Part shown: positions 9,603 through 19,544 of the stretch, one piece after another
Layout of the letters: each line of letters opens with the position of its first letter
Numbering within the stretch: position 1 is the stretch's first letter
From: Pseudomonas sp. P8_229
Lineage (GTDB): Bacteria > Pseudomonadota > Gammaproteobacteria > Pseudomonadales > Pseudomonadaceae
NCBI RefSeq assembly: GCF_034008635.1
Contig: NZ_CP125378.1
Span: 4,526,501-4,590,500 of the forward strand
DNA: 64,000 bases
Reading direction: 5' to 3'
Made by a program: the position numbers and the translations under genes
The notes under the pieces: model-generated
The model's database searches: none
Told to the model about the DNA's origin: nothing
The model's input: the letters and a program-made list of their open reading frames with translations, nothing else

Positions 9603-10715
9603 ATGGAACGCATCGACCACGTATTGCCGTGGAGCCACTTGGGCAGCGAGCGCAAGATCTCGGTATTCCGCTTCGGCAACGGTGAACGCAAGGCTTACAT
9701 TCAAGCCAGCCTGCACGCTGACGAATTGCCCGGCATGCGCACCGCCTGGGAGCTAAAAAAGCGCCTTGGCGAACTCGAAGCCCAAGGGCTGCTCAACGGT
9801 GTGATCGAGCTGGTGCCAGTCGCCAACCCGCTGGGCCTCGGCCAATTGCTGCAAGGCAATCATCAGGGGCGTTTCGAGGCGGGCAGCGGCAAGAATTTCA
9901 ACCGCGATTTCGTCGAGCTGAGCGCGCCGGTTGCGGCGGCATTGGCTGACCGCCTCGGTGACGATCCGCACGCCAACATTCGCCTGATCCGTCAGGCCAT
10001 GGCTGATCACTTGGCGGCATTGCCTGAGGCGAGCAGTCAGTTGCAAGGCATGCAGCGTGTTTTGCTGAGCCACGCCTGCACCGCCGATGTGGTGCTCGAT
10101 CTGCATTGCGACGCTGAAGCCGCGCTGCACATGTACGCGCTGCCGCAGCACTGGCCGCAGTGGCGTTCGCTGGCCGCGCATCTGAACGTGCGGGTTGGCT
10201 TGCTGGCGGAAGATTCTGGTGGCAGTTCGTTCGACGAAGCGTGCTCGTTGCCTTGGCTGCGTCTGTCGCGGCAGTTCCCGGACGCGCAGATTCCGCTGGC
10301 GTGCCTGGCGACTACCGTCGAGCTGGGCGGTCAGGCCAATACCGACCGCGCTGATGCGGTGGCGTGGGCCGAAGGCATTCTGGGGTTCCTTGCCGAGCAG
10401 GGCTTGATCACCGGTGAGTGGCCGAACCCGGCACACGAAGCCTGTGAAGGCATGCCGTTCGAAGGCACTGAATTGCTGTTGGCACCGCACCCCGGAGTGG
10501 TGAGCTTTTTGCGTAAACCCGGCGAGTGGGTCGAAGCCGGGGATGAGATTTTCGAAGTGATCGATCCTGTGTCCGATCGGGTCAGCACGGTATGTGCTGG
10601 TACCTCCGGGGTGCTGTTTGCCATTGAACGGCTGCGCTATGCCCAACCCGGTTTCTGGCTGGCCAAGGTGGCGGGGCGCGAAGCGCTGCGTCACGGGCGC
10701 TTGCTCAACGACTGA
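9603..10715 (+). CDS. M14-family succinylglutamate desuccinylase/aspartoacylase-like deacylase in the aot operon
   Basis: The 370-residue zinc hydrolase has the first metal motif in ASLHADELPGM (about residues 37-47, HxxE) and the later His ligand in VVLDLHCDAEA (about 165). It also carries a C-terminal beta domain resembling a lipoyl/biotin-like barrel (from about residue 290). Family members remove N-acyl groups from amino acids. Here it sits between the permease genes and the ATPase gene, as in P. aeruginosa, so it probably acts on an acylated arginine or ornithine derivative. The substrate is not established. It is distinct from aruE (24978-25988), the pathway desuccinylase. Confidence 0.85.
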   Translation: MERIDHVLPWSHLGSERKISVFRFGNGERKAYIQASLHADELPGMRTAWELKKRLGELEAQGLLNGVIELVPVANPLGLGQLLQGNHQGRFEAGSGKNFNRDFVELSAPVAAALADRLGDDPHANIRLIRQAMADHLAALPEASSQLQGMQRVLLSHACTADVVLDLHCDAEAALHMYALPQHWPQWRSLAAHLNVRVGLLAEDSGGSSFDEACSLPWLRLSRQFPDAQIPLACLATTVELGGQANTDRADAVAWAEGILGFLAEQGLITGEWPNPAHEACEGMPFEGTELLLAPHPGVVSFLRKPGEWVEAGDEIFEVIDPVSDRVSTVCAGTSGVLFAIERLRYAQPGFWLAKVAGREALRHGRLLND

Positions 10716-10742
10716 CTGACTGTTTTTGTGAGAACCGACCGC

Positions 10743-11507
10743 ATGTACAAACTTGAAGTCCAAGACCTGCATAAACGCTATGGCAGTCACGAAGTGCTCA
10801 AGGGCGTGTCCCTGAAAGCGGCAGCCGGCGATGTGATCAGCATCATCGGCTCCAGTGGCTCCGGCAAAAGTACTTTCCTGCGTTGCATCAACCTGCTCGA
10901 ACAGCCGCACGCGGGCAAGATCCTGCTCAACAACGAAGAGCTGAAACTGGTGGCGAACAAGGATGGCGCGCTGAAAGCCGCTGATCCGAAACAGCTGCAA
11001 CGCATGCGTTCGCGCCTGTCGATGGTGTTCCAGCATTTCAACCTGTGGTCGCATATGACTGCGATTGAAAACATCATGGAAGCGCCGGTCCACGTACTCG
11101 GCGTATCCAAGGCCGAAGCTCGCGAGAAGGCCGAGCACTACCTGAACAAGGTCGGCGTGGCGCATCGTAAAGACGCGTTCCCTGGACACATGTCCGGTGG
11201 CGAGCAGCAGCGTGTGGCGATTGCCCGTGCGCTGGCGATGGAGCCGGAAGTGATGCTGTTCGACGAACCGACGTCGGCCCTCGACCCGGAGCTGGTCGGC
11301 GACGTGCTTAAAGTGATGCAAGCGCTGGCTCAGGAAGGTCGCACCATGGTCGTGGTGACGCACGAAATGGGCTTTGCCCGTGAAGTGTCGAACCAGTTGG
11401 TGTTCCTGCACAAAGGTGTTGTTGAAGAGAGCGGCAACCCGCGCGAAGTGCTGGTCAATCCGCAATCGGAGCGTTTGCAACAATTCCTCTCGGGCAGCCT
11501 TAAGTAA
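10743..11507 (+). CDS. aotP: Arginine/ornithine ABC transporter ATP-binding protein AotP
   Basis: The 254-residue ABC ATPase has Walker A GSSGSGKST (about residues 36-44), the signature MSGGEQQRVAIARAL (about 150-165), Walker B VMLFDEPTSALDP and the H-switch VVTHEMGFA. It powers AotQM. The ATG at 10743 is chosen because the HisP-like sequence begins MYKLEVQDLHK; an in-frame GTG at 10728 would add only five residues. No terminator follows, and argR is reached after a REPIN. Confidence 0.95.
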   Translation: MYKLEVQDLHKRYGSHEVLKGVSLKAAAGDVISIIGSSGSGKSTFLRCINLLEQPHAGKILLNNEELKLVANKDGALKAADPKQLQRMRSRLSMVFQHFNLWSHMTAIENIMEAPVHVLGVSKAEAREKAEHYLNKVGVAHRKDAFPGHMSGGEQQRVAIARALAMEPEVMLFDEPTSALDPELVGDVLKVMQALAQEGRTMVVVTHEMGFAREVSNQLVFLHKGVVEESGNPREVLVNPQSERLQQFLSGSLK

Positions 11508-11571
11508 TCGCTGCCGTTATGCACCCAATTAGGTCATGCTTCGCGACCTGAAGACTGGCTCGGTCCCCCCC

Positions 11572-11661
11572 TGTGGGAGCGGGCTTGCTCGCGAAAGCGG
11601 TCGATCAGTCAACATCATTGCTGTCTGAACCACCGCTTTCGCGAGCAAGCCCGCTCCCACA
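11572..11661. repeat. REPIN between aotP and argR
   Basis: Two inverted REP units, TGTGGGAGCGGGCTTGCTCGC and its reverse complement, enclose about 45 bases, giving a hairpin about 90 bases long inside the aot-argR transcription unit. Confidence 0.9.
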
Positions 11662-11741
11662 ATGGACCTGCGACAGCTTCGATTACGGGCTAGCATTGGC
11701 CCATGCCTTCATCACCGTTCTTCGTTTCGGATTGCCCGCCC

Positions 11742-12734
11742 ATGACTGCCCATCGAATTGGTTTCCTGATTTGGCCCAGCACTAAAGCTCTGACGCTGGC
11801 GCTGGCGGAGGAGGCCTTGCGCGTTGCTCAGCGGGTACACCCGGAGGTGGTTTATGAACTGTCGTTCCTGCAGGCCGAAGCCGTGACAGAAACGGCGGCC
11901 GCAGGTGCCTGGCAACTGCCCGGCGAGGCCTGGACCGGCAAGCTGGAAAATTTCCAGAAACTGTTCCTGCTCGCTGACGAGCCGCCGACCACTCTGGCTC
12001 CGGCGCTCAGCAGCGCGCTCAAGCAACTGGTGCGTGCCGGTTGCGTGATCGGTGGGTTGTCGGCCGGTGTCTATCCGCTGGCGCAGCTTGGTTTGCTCGA
12101 CGGTTACCGCGCGGCCGTGCACTGGCGCTGGCAGGACGATTTCGCCGAACGGTTCCCGAAAGTCATCGCCACCAGCCATCTGTTCGACTGGGATCGCGAT
12201 CGCCTGACCGCGTGTGGCGGCATGTCGGTCCTCGACTTGCTGTTGGCGGTGCTGGCCCGTGATCACGGGGCGGAACTGGCCGGTGCGGTGTCCGAAGAAC
12301 TGGTGGTCGAACGCATCCGCGAGGGCGGCGAGCGCCAACGTATTCCATTGCAGAACCGCCTCGGTTCCAGCCATCCGAAGCTCACCCAGGCGGTGCTGCT
12401 GATGGAAGCCAACATTGAAGAGCCGCTGACCACCGACGAAATCGCCCAGCACGTGTGCGTATCCCGTCGGCAGTTGGAACGAATCTTCAAGCAATACCTC
12501 AACCGCGTGCCGAGCCAGTACTACCTGGAACTGCGCCTGAACAAGGCCCGGCAGATGTTGATGCAAACCAGCAAGTCGATCATCCAGATCGGCCTGTCCT
12601 GCGGTTTCTCTTCGGGGCCGCATTTCTCCAGCGCCTACCGCAACTTCTTCGGCGCCACGCCGCGCGAAGATCGCAACCAGCGGCGCAGCAGCAGCCCCTT
12701 CGAGTTGTCGTCAGTGCCGCCAGAGCGCGGTTGA
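11742..12734 (+). CDS. argR: ArgR, AraC-family arginine-responsive regulator
   Basis: The 330-residue protein has an N-terminal class-I glutamine-amidotransferase/DJ-1-like domain (MTAHRIGFLIWPSTKAL and VIGGLSAGVYPLAQLG). Its C-terminal AraC double helix-turn-helix runs from about residue 205 to 305 (LTTDEIAQHVCVSRRQLERIF and IIQIGLSCGFSSGPHFSSAYR). It activates arginine uptake and the aru catabolic operon and represses biosynthetic genes in Pseudomonas. The ATG at 11742 gives the family N-terminus; an in-frame upstream ATG at 11703 is less likely. It converges with the LRR gene with only 22 bp between stop codons. Confidence 0.95.
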   Translation: MTAHRIGFLIWPSTKALTLALAEEALRVAQRVHPEVVYELSFLQAEAVTETAAAGAWQLPGEAWTGKLENFQKLFLLADEPPTTLAPALSSALKQLVRAGCVIGGLSAGVYPLAQLGLLDGYRAAVHWRWQDDFAERFPKVIATSHLFDWDRDRLTACGGMSVLDLLLAVLARDHGAELAGAVSEELVVERIREGGERQRIPLQNRLGSSHPKLTQAVLLMEANIEEPLTTDEIAQHVCVSRRQLERIFKQYLNRVPSQYYLELRLNKARQMLMQTSKSIIQIGLSCGFSSGPHFSSAYRNFFGATPREDRNQRRSSSPFELSSVPPERG

Positions 12735-12756
12735 CGCAGTCCGCCCCCCCTGACAG

Positions 12757-15700
12757 TCATTCATCGACCCCGGAATCCTCGGAAGTAGATACCTCCATTT
12801 CCGCGCGCTCGATGACTTCCTCCACGCCAAAATCGATGCGGTGGTTTCTGAAGTAGGCGATCAGTCGTTGAAGGCTGATTGGCGAGAGTGGGTTGCCCCT
12901 GAGGCTGAACTTTTCGGCGCGCTCCACTGGCAGCTCCAGAATATCGCTGGGAACCTCAGCGATCGCGTTGTCACTCAGGTCGGCGATTTCCAGATGTTCG
13001 AGTTGCAGCAAGCCCGGTGGCAGTTCGGTGATGCCGGTGTTGTCCAGCATCAGGGTCGTCAAGTCAGTCATCTGGCTGACATCCGGTGCCTCGCCCAGTG
13101 GATTATCACTCAGGTCCAGATGATCCAGGCGTTCCATTTGCGCAAGCGCCAATGCTGTTTGGCGTGTGAGCGTGAGGTCGCATTGCGAGAGTGACAAATG
13201 GGTCAGCTCAGCCATGCGAAAGACTGCCGGCGGGATGTCCTCGAGTCGGTATTGATAAATCGTCAGGCCCCGCAGACTGGCGAACGTCTCCACGAACTGC
13301 TCAACCCCGAACGTCTGGCCCGGGCGGCTTCTCAGGTACAGGTGCGTGACATGGCTGAAGTCGGCATCGAGCGCAGGCAGATGACCGGTGATGATCGTCG
13401 GTAAATTCAGGTCATGAAGTGGCTGACGGTTCTGATCCAGCTCATCAAGCTCGGTTTCCCGGCGCCAGCACTGTTCTACGAGGGATTTGAACTCATGACG
13501 TGCCGCGTACTCGTTCAATAGTTCCTCGATCGTGAAGGGCTCGCCACTGATCGGGTGCAGGGGCGGATGGTCGATCGCCCAGGTGGCGAGGTTGGTGCTC
13601 AAGGCACTGTATTCGCTTTCAAGCCGTGCAAGCTCGACTCGCCCCTCGGCCAGAGTGCCGGGCAGGAGATAAAAAAACTCACTGGCCTGTTCCTGGTCCA
13701 TGCGCGTGTACAGCGTCTGTACGCGCAACAAATCGGCTGGCTCGGCCAATACGCCGAAGTCCTGTCGTGTTTCGTTGAAGTAGTGCTTGATGCGTTCACG
13801 GTCGGCTGCAGCAATCGGATTACCGCCCAGATCGAAACCTTCCGGAATGTTGCCAGGAAGCTCGAACAGGATGGAAGGCAGTGACTGGATCCGGTTGTCA
13901 TTGAGCAGTGCGGTTCGCAGTTGCGGACGGCTGAGGAGCCCGGTCGGGAGCTCGGATATACCGGTTTCCGAAAGGTCGATGTAATTCAGTTTCGCCATTC
14001 GTTCGACATTGGGAAGGAGTCCGAGCGGGTTTCTGTACAAGTCCAGGGTTTTCAGCTGAGTCAGGCCCGCCAGTGATGCCTGGCTCTCGGGTGTCAGGGT
14101 GATACCGCAGTCGCTGAGAATCAGTTCGCGCAATTGTGGTGATCGACTGATCGCTTCCGGGAGGCTACCCAGTTGAAAGCTGCGCAACGCCAGGCGGCGC
14201 AGCCCGGTAAATCCGTTCAGAAACCCATGTACGCCCTGAGTGCTGCCGACACCCTCGATGGTCAGGTAGTCGACGTGACTGAAGTTCACTCCCAGCTGTG
14301 GCAGCTCACCCATGATGGGCTGTGAGAGGCGCAGATCGATGCTTTGATCGGCGTCCTCGGACAAGTAAACCTGCTGCTTCCAGCAGTCCAGAATGTCGAC
14401 CCTCATCTGCCGCCTGCGATGACGCTGAATCGCATATTGCTCTGTGGTGAGGCGGGCGCCGGTATCCGGGTGGGCAATGGGAATGCGATCAATCCACGGA
14501 TTCAGAACTTCGTCCAGGTGTTTGCGTTCAACGATCAAACGGTTCAGTTCTCCTCGGGGGCCACTCGGATGGCGCTGCAACCGTTCGACAAACGCGCTCA
14601 GCTCTTCAGGCAGTAAATGCGGCAGCAGCCAGTGGGCATGCATCTGCAAGGTCGGTGTGTTGGCGGGGGTGCGCCGATACCCGGCTGTGCCGCCAAGCAG
14701 GCGCATGACGGCTGGATCGTAAGCGGGTTTGCGATCGGGGTTTTGCGCGAGCAGATTCAGCAGCGCTTCACGGTCGAGTGCGTGATCACCAATCAACTGC
14801 TTGAGCTTCTGCTCCTGCGTGATGTGGAGGTTCAACGTCGAGCGTTCGGTGTCAGGCAGTGCATGCAACAGGCTCCAATACAGCGACCCCGACGCACTGA
14901 GCGATTCACCTGTATTGTCGAAAGGCTGGTAGTCGCCCTGCGCGGTCAGCACCAGCACTTTGCGGATGAGGGCGTCCTGCGGGCCAATACTGTCGAGGAG
15001 CGGCCCGCTGTGGGTGTAATGCCTTATCTCGATTCGAACCGACGACGACCAGCCCGGTAGCCGTGGTAGCGAATGGAGTGCCAGCCGATCCGTATCCAGG
15101 TTGTTGCTTGTTACCGTCAGCTCCAGCCCTTCGAGGGCCCGAGCCGCACGGACTTGCAGGCCGGCCTCTCGAGTCAGGTCAACCAGCCGTTCGGAGAGTG
15201 TGCCGCGCTGCAGTTGCAGGCGTTCGGCGTCACTCATTGATTCCACAAGCGCTTGCGCCAATGCCTTCGGCACGCCGGGTTCGGCATCCATCAATGTCTG
15301 CGTCAGTGGGCCGGCGCCGCGTTGCAGTCGGTCGTAGCGATCCTCGAACAGGCTTTGTCGCTTGCGTTGTGCAAGCTCGGCGATTGTGCGGCGAAGGTTG
15401 GCGGCGCGAACCTCAGTCGGCGGTGCGGGCGTATGCAATGCTTCGCCCAATAGCGTGCGTCTTTGCGACTCTGTCAGTTGTTGCAGGCAGGTCTTGAGCA
15501 GGTCGCCATTATCCAGTCGTGAAGCTTCGATTCGTACAAACGGCACATTGGGAGCGGGACTGCGCCACAGGGTTTTTCCCTGCTGATCGATCAGTTGCAG
15601 GCCATGGTCAGCGGGCCAGTAGCCGTTATCGAAGAGCACTTGCAGTTGGGTGGCGGGATCGGCCTTGAGATAATCCTCGGCGCGGCGGCTGCCGATCTGG

Positions 15701-17802
15701 TCGATGAACAATTGAATGTCCTGATCGATCTGCCAGCGCTGCAGAGTGTCGGCCAGCAGCAGTGGCAGCGGTTCATGCTCGACATGCATTTGGCGCAAGG
15801 CGTTTTCCCGGCAGCCGCTGATGTTCAGCAGGCGCTCTTGCAGGTCTGCGGGCAGACGTTGCATCTGCGGGTTGCTGCGTTTGAGCAAGGTGGGGCGATC
15901 CCAGCTCAGCGGCTGATCGAGTTCGGTTTTCCAGGCACCGGTGGTGTTGTGCTTGAGGGCGGGTTTGTAAGCGTCGGGGCGGCTCGGATGGTCAATTCGA
16001 TGCTCGCCTGTTCGGGGATCGCGGCTGACGATATACAGCTTTTCTTCCAGCGCCAGTAATGTCTTGCCCTGATGGGTGTGCAGACCAAGCGCATCGGGTC
16101 TGGCGTCTTTGGGCAAGGTGTCAGGAAGCTCATAAGGGCGCAGGTCGGGCTTCCAGTAGCGGCTCTTTGCGTTGCTCGGGTTGGTCGGAATGAATCGATC
16201 GATGAACGCAACGGTTTGAGCCGGCAGCATGGCGCGGAACTCGCCTGCGGCGATCGCGCCTCCGGCCACAAAAGTGCCGACCTGCACCACGGACTCCACG
16301 ACCCCCATCAGGTGTTCGAATGCTTCGCGGTGCAGCCCTTCGGCCCAGTCGACGATGCCCTCGAAGGTTTCGTCGAGCAATTGGTACGCCGTATAGGCCA
16401 GCATCAATTCGCCAAGAAACGGCACGAACGGCAGGGCGACGAACACGGCGATGTTGAGCAATGTCTGCGCGATCTCCGTGAAGGAATCCCAGAGCGCCCA
16501 GCGTGCCTTGCGATCGACCGTCGCAGTCGAGATGGCGATGACGCTGGCGTCGTTGAGAATCTTGTCGAGTTTGCGTTGGTAGAGATACCCCCACAGATCA
16601 CCCCGAATCGGTGTCGCGGCAACTTGCAGAAGAGGACGTGCGTTCGGGCTCTCGCGCCAGGTCGGACGTGGGTCGCCGGCGGGCACCGGTTGCCAGGTGA
16701 CGGGGCCGAGCAGAGTCTTCAGTTGGCCAAAGAAATATCCCCGGTCGGCATGGTCGACGAAGCGGCTGAAGAAGGCTTGATAGTCCGGGTCGCGCAGGCG
16801 CTGCGCCAGTTCCAGGGCGAAGGCGCCGGTACTCGCGTACTCCTTGACCGGGTGCTGCGGATCATCGGGAATGTAGGCCACGACTCGCGCTGCGCTGTTC
16901 GCATCGTCAAGATTCGGGGCGAACAGCACGATGCCCGTGAGGCTGGCCTTCATCATCGTCAGTGCATGGCAGTGCCACGCCTGGCGATTGAGGCGCAAAT
17001 GCTGCAAGCCGTCGAGCAGGCCGAGAATCAGGCGATGAACATCGGTGCCCAACAGCTTTTGCATGGAGGCCGTTTGCAGGGCGGCGACCAACGCGGCTTT
17101 GTCACTTGCGCAAACTTTGGGCTGCAGCACGGCAGCGACCGGTGGATTGCTGATGCCCAGGTTGTCTTGCAGATAGGCGTTATAGCGCTGGCCGATATCC
17201 AGTTCGCGACACAGGCGGGTGAAGGCCGTGATCGGCATCGTCTCGACGATGTTCGGCAGCACGCCGAACTGGCCTTCGGGAGAGGGCTGGCTGACGTAGT
17301 CCGAGGCAGGTTCAAAGGCATCATCGGCGGTCTCGCTGCTTTCAAAATTGTGCAGCGCAGCGTCCAGCAGTGAGACGGTCCAGGTGCGCGCGGCCCCTGA
17401 CTTGATGCGTAGCCACGGGACATGGGCGGGCAGGTACAGGCGCAGGAAGGTCTGCCTGACATCCAGTTTCAAGCCAAAGCGTTTTTCTATCTCGGCGCGC
17501 AGCAGTGGTGCGGCGAAGGCTTTGGCGTCTTGCAGTCGGGCAAGACTTTGCTCGACACGGTTGTGTGCGGTCCAGTGCGCGGCATTGAGCGCGCGCAGCG
17601 TTGCATGCTCGTTGCGCGATGCTTGCCTGAGGCTGACAGCCAGCCGAAGGTCGGCCCGTTTCAAGGCCTCGCGCTTGTACGCCGAGGTCTGGCTCAGCCA
17701 GGTCGGAATGGCCTGAAGCAACGGTTGATAGTGTGTGTCCTGCCTGGGGAGCAGCAGGGTTTCTGACAGTGTTGCCGGGGTATCGGTGGTTGCGTGAATC
17801 AT
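12757..17802 (-). CDS. Giant DUF6543-type protein with two leucine-rich-repeat blocks
   Basis: The protein has 1681 residues from the ATG at 17802. The first ~1000 residues resemble the large N-terminal region (DUF6543) of Pseudomonas LRR/NEL toxins, with a hydrophobic patch at about 470-500 (LLNIAVFVALPFVPFLGELM). LRR blocks follow at about 1190-1330 (repeats such as LKTLDLYRNPLGLLP) and about 1540-1660 (LDHLDLSDNPLGEAP). The family normally ends in an NEL E3-ligase domain with a catalytic Cys; here the protein stops directly after the second LRR block plus a short acidic tail, and I see no NEL. It is intact, and AUG is preceded by a poor Shine-Dalgarno. A 22-bp palindrome lies 57 bp upstream. 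It sits between argR and aruC, an insertion into an otherwise conserved arginine locus. Toxin or effector function is inferred. Confidence 0.8.
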   Translation of the reverse strand: MIHATTDTPATLSETLLLPRQDTHYQPLLQAIPTWLSQTSAYKREALKRADLRLAVSLRQASRNEHATLRALNAAHWTAHNRVEQSLARLQDAKAFAAPLLRAEIEKRFGLKLDVRQTFLRLYLPAHVPWLRIKSGAARTWTVSLLDAALHNFESSETADDAFEPASDYVSQPSPEGQFGVLPNIVETMPITAFTRLCRELDIGQRYNAYLQDNLGISNPPVAAVLQPKVCASDKAALVAALQTASMQKLLGTDVHRLILGLLDGLQHLRLNRQAWHCHALTMMKASLTGIVLFAPNLDDANSAARVVAYIPDDPQHPVKEYASTGAFALELAQRLRDPDYQAFFSRFVDHADRGYFFGQLKTLLGPVTWQPVPAGDPRPTWRESPNARPLLQVAATPIRGDLWGYLYQRKLDKILNDASVIAISTATVDRKARWALWDSFTEIAQTLLNIAVFVALPFVPFLGELMLAYTAYQLLDETFEGIVDWAEGLHREAFEHLMGVVESVVQVGTFVAGGAIAAGEFRAMLPAQTVAFIDRFIPTNPSNAKSRYWKPDLRPYELPDTLPKDARPDALGLHTHQGKTLLALEEKLYIVSRDPRTGEHRIDHPSRPDAYKPALKHNTTGAWKTELDQPLSWDRPTLLKRSNPQMQRLPADLQERLLNISGCRENALRQMHVEHEPLPLLLADTLQRWQIDQDIQLFIDQIGSRRAEDYLKADPATQLQVLFDNGYWPADHGLQLIDQQGKTLWRSPAPNVPFVRIEASRLDNGDLLKTCLQQLTESQRRTLLGEALHTPAPPTEVRAANLRRTIAELAQRKRQSLFEDRYDRLQRGAGPLTQTLMDAEPGVPKALAQALVESMSDAERLQLQRGTLSERLVDLTREAGLQVRAARALEGLELTVTSNNLDTDRLALHSLPRLPGWSSSVRIEIRHYTHSGPLLDSIGPQDALIRKVLVLTAQGDYQPFDNTGESLSASGSLYWSLLHALPDTERSTLNLHITQEQKLKQLIGDHALDREALLNLLAQNPDRKPAYDPAVMRLLGGTAGYRRTPANTPTLQMHAHWLLPHLLPEELSAFVERLQRHPSGPRGELNRLIVERKHLDEVLNPWIDRIPIAHPDTGARLTTEQYAIQRHRRRQMRVDILDCWKQQVYLSEDADQSIDLRLSQPIMGELPQLGVNFSHVDYLTIEGVGSTQGVHGFLNGFTGLRRLALRSFQLGSLPEAISRSPQLRELILSDCGITLTPESQASLAGLTQLKTLDLYRNPLGLLPNVERMAKLNYIDLSETGISELPTGLLSRPQLRTALLNDNRIQSLPSILFELPGNIPEGFDLGGNPIAAADRERIKHYFNETRQDFGVLAEPADLLRVQTLYTRMDQEQASEFFYLLPGTLAEGRVELARLESEYSALSTNLATWAIDHPPLHPISGEPFTIEELLNEYAARHEFKSLVEQCWRRETELDELDQNRQPLHDLNLPTIITGHLPALDADFSHVTHLYLRSRPGQTFGVEQFVETFASLRGLTIYQYRLEDIPPAVFRMAELTHLSLSQCDLTLTRQTALALAQMERLDHLDLSDNPLGEAPDVSQMTDLTTLMLDNTGITELPPGLLQLEHLEIADLSDNAIAEVPSDILELPVERAEKFSLRGNPLSPISLQRLIAYFRNHRIDFGVEEVIERAEMEVSTSEDSGVDE

Positions 17803-17858
17803 GGAGACGGCCGTTTGCCTGGGAGAAGTCCATAGCAAACACCGTGAATTGATTCGAT

Positions 17859-17880
17859 GTGCGGTACATATATACCGCAC
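17859..17880. promoter_or_regulatory. 22-bp palindrome, operator candidate for the LRR gene
   Basis: GTGCGGTA-N6-TACCGCAC is perfect in its 8-bp arms and has an AT-rich centre (CATATA). It lies 57-78 bp upstream of the LRR gene start (minus strand) and 230 bp from aruC. The factor is unknown. Confidence 0.55.
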
Positions 17881-17934
17881 CCCGTAAAACTCTCTTGAGT
17901 AAGATCCCCTGTACGTCTGCGCAAACGACGGCGT

Positions 17935-17948
17935 GCAGTTTAAACTGC
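17935..17948. promoter_or_regulatory. Perfect 14-bp palindrome in the divergent region
   Basis: GCAGTTTAAACTGC is a perfect palindrome located between the LRR gene and the ArgR half-sites of aruC. It could be an operator; there is no other evidence. Confidence 0.35.
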
Positions 17949-17965
17949 GCCTTTGCGACGCTATA

Positions 17966-17981
17966 TGTCGCATTGCCGTAA
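17966..17981 (+). promoter_or_regulatory. ArgR half-site 1 upstream of aruC
   Basis: Exact match to TGTCGC-N8-AA, the half-site consensus of Pseudomonas ArgR, 145 bp before the aruC start. Confidence 0.65.
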
Positions 17982-18011
17982 ACCCGGGAAAATCCGGGGT
18001 TTGCGCTATAA

Positions 18012-19331
<1,320 letters not shown>

Positions 19332-19340
19332 TAGACCCTT

Positions 19341-19371
19341 CGGCGCCTGGAGTTTTTCAGGCGCCGATCAA
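19341..19371 (+). terminator. Hairpin after aruC
   Basis: A perfect 9-bp stem CGGCGCCTG/CAGGCGCCG with an 8-base loop starts 9 bases after the aruC stop. The downstream tail ATCAAAATTTT is T-poor, so termination may be partial. Confidence 0.5.
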
Positions 19372-19395
19372 AATTTTATGCCGGACCAGATCACC

Positions 19396-19484
19396 TGTAG
19401 GAGTGAGCCTGCTCGCGATTGCGGTATGTCAGTCGACTCATTGGTTTCTGACAGACCGCAATCGCGAGCAGGCTCACTCCTACA
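19396..19484. repeat. REPIN between aruC and aruF
   Basis: TGTAGGAGTGAGCCTGCTCGC and its reverse complement form an inward-facing pair of the second REP subtype, inside the aru operon. Confidence 0.9.
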
Positions 19485-19544
19485 TTGATCTCCATGTAGG
19501 CCCGGTTATTTCTTCTGTAAGTTCTGAGATTAAGGAGTGACACC

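Noticed and set aside
9753..11483. 576-codon minus-strand ORF opposite the deacylase and aotP
   Set aside because: Crosses two genes of the operon; no domain.
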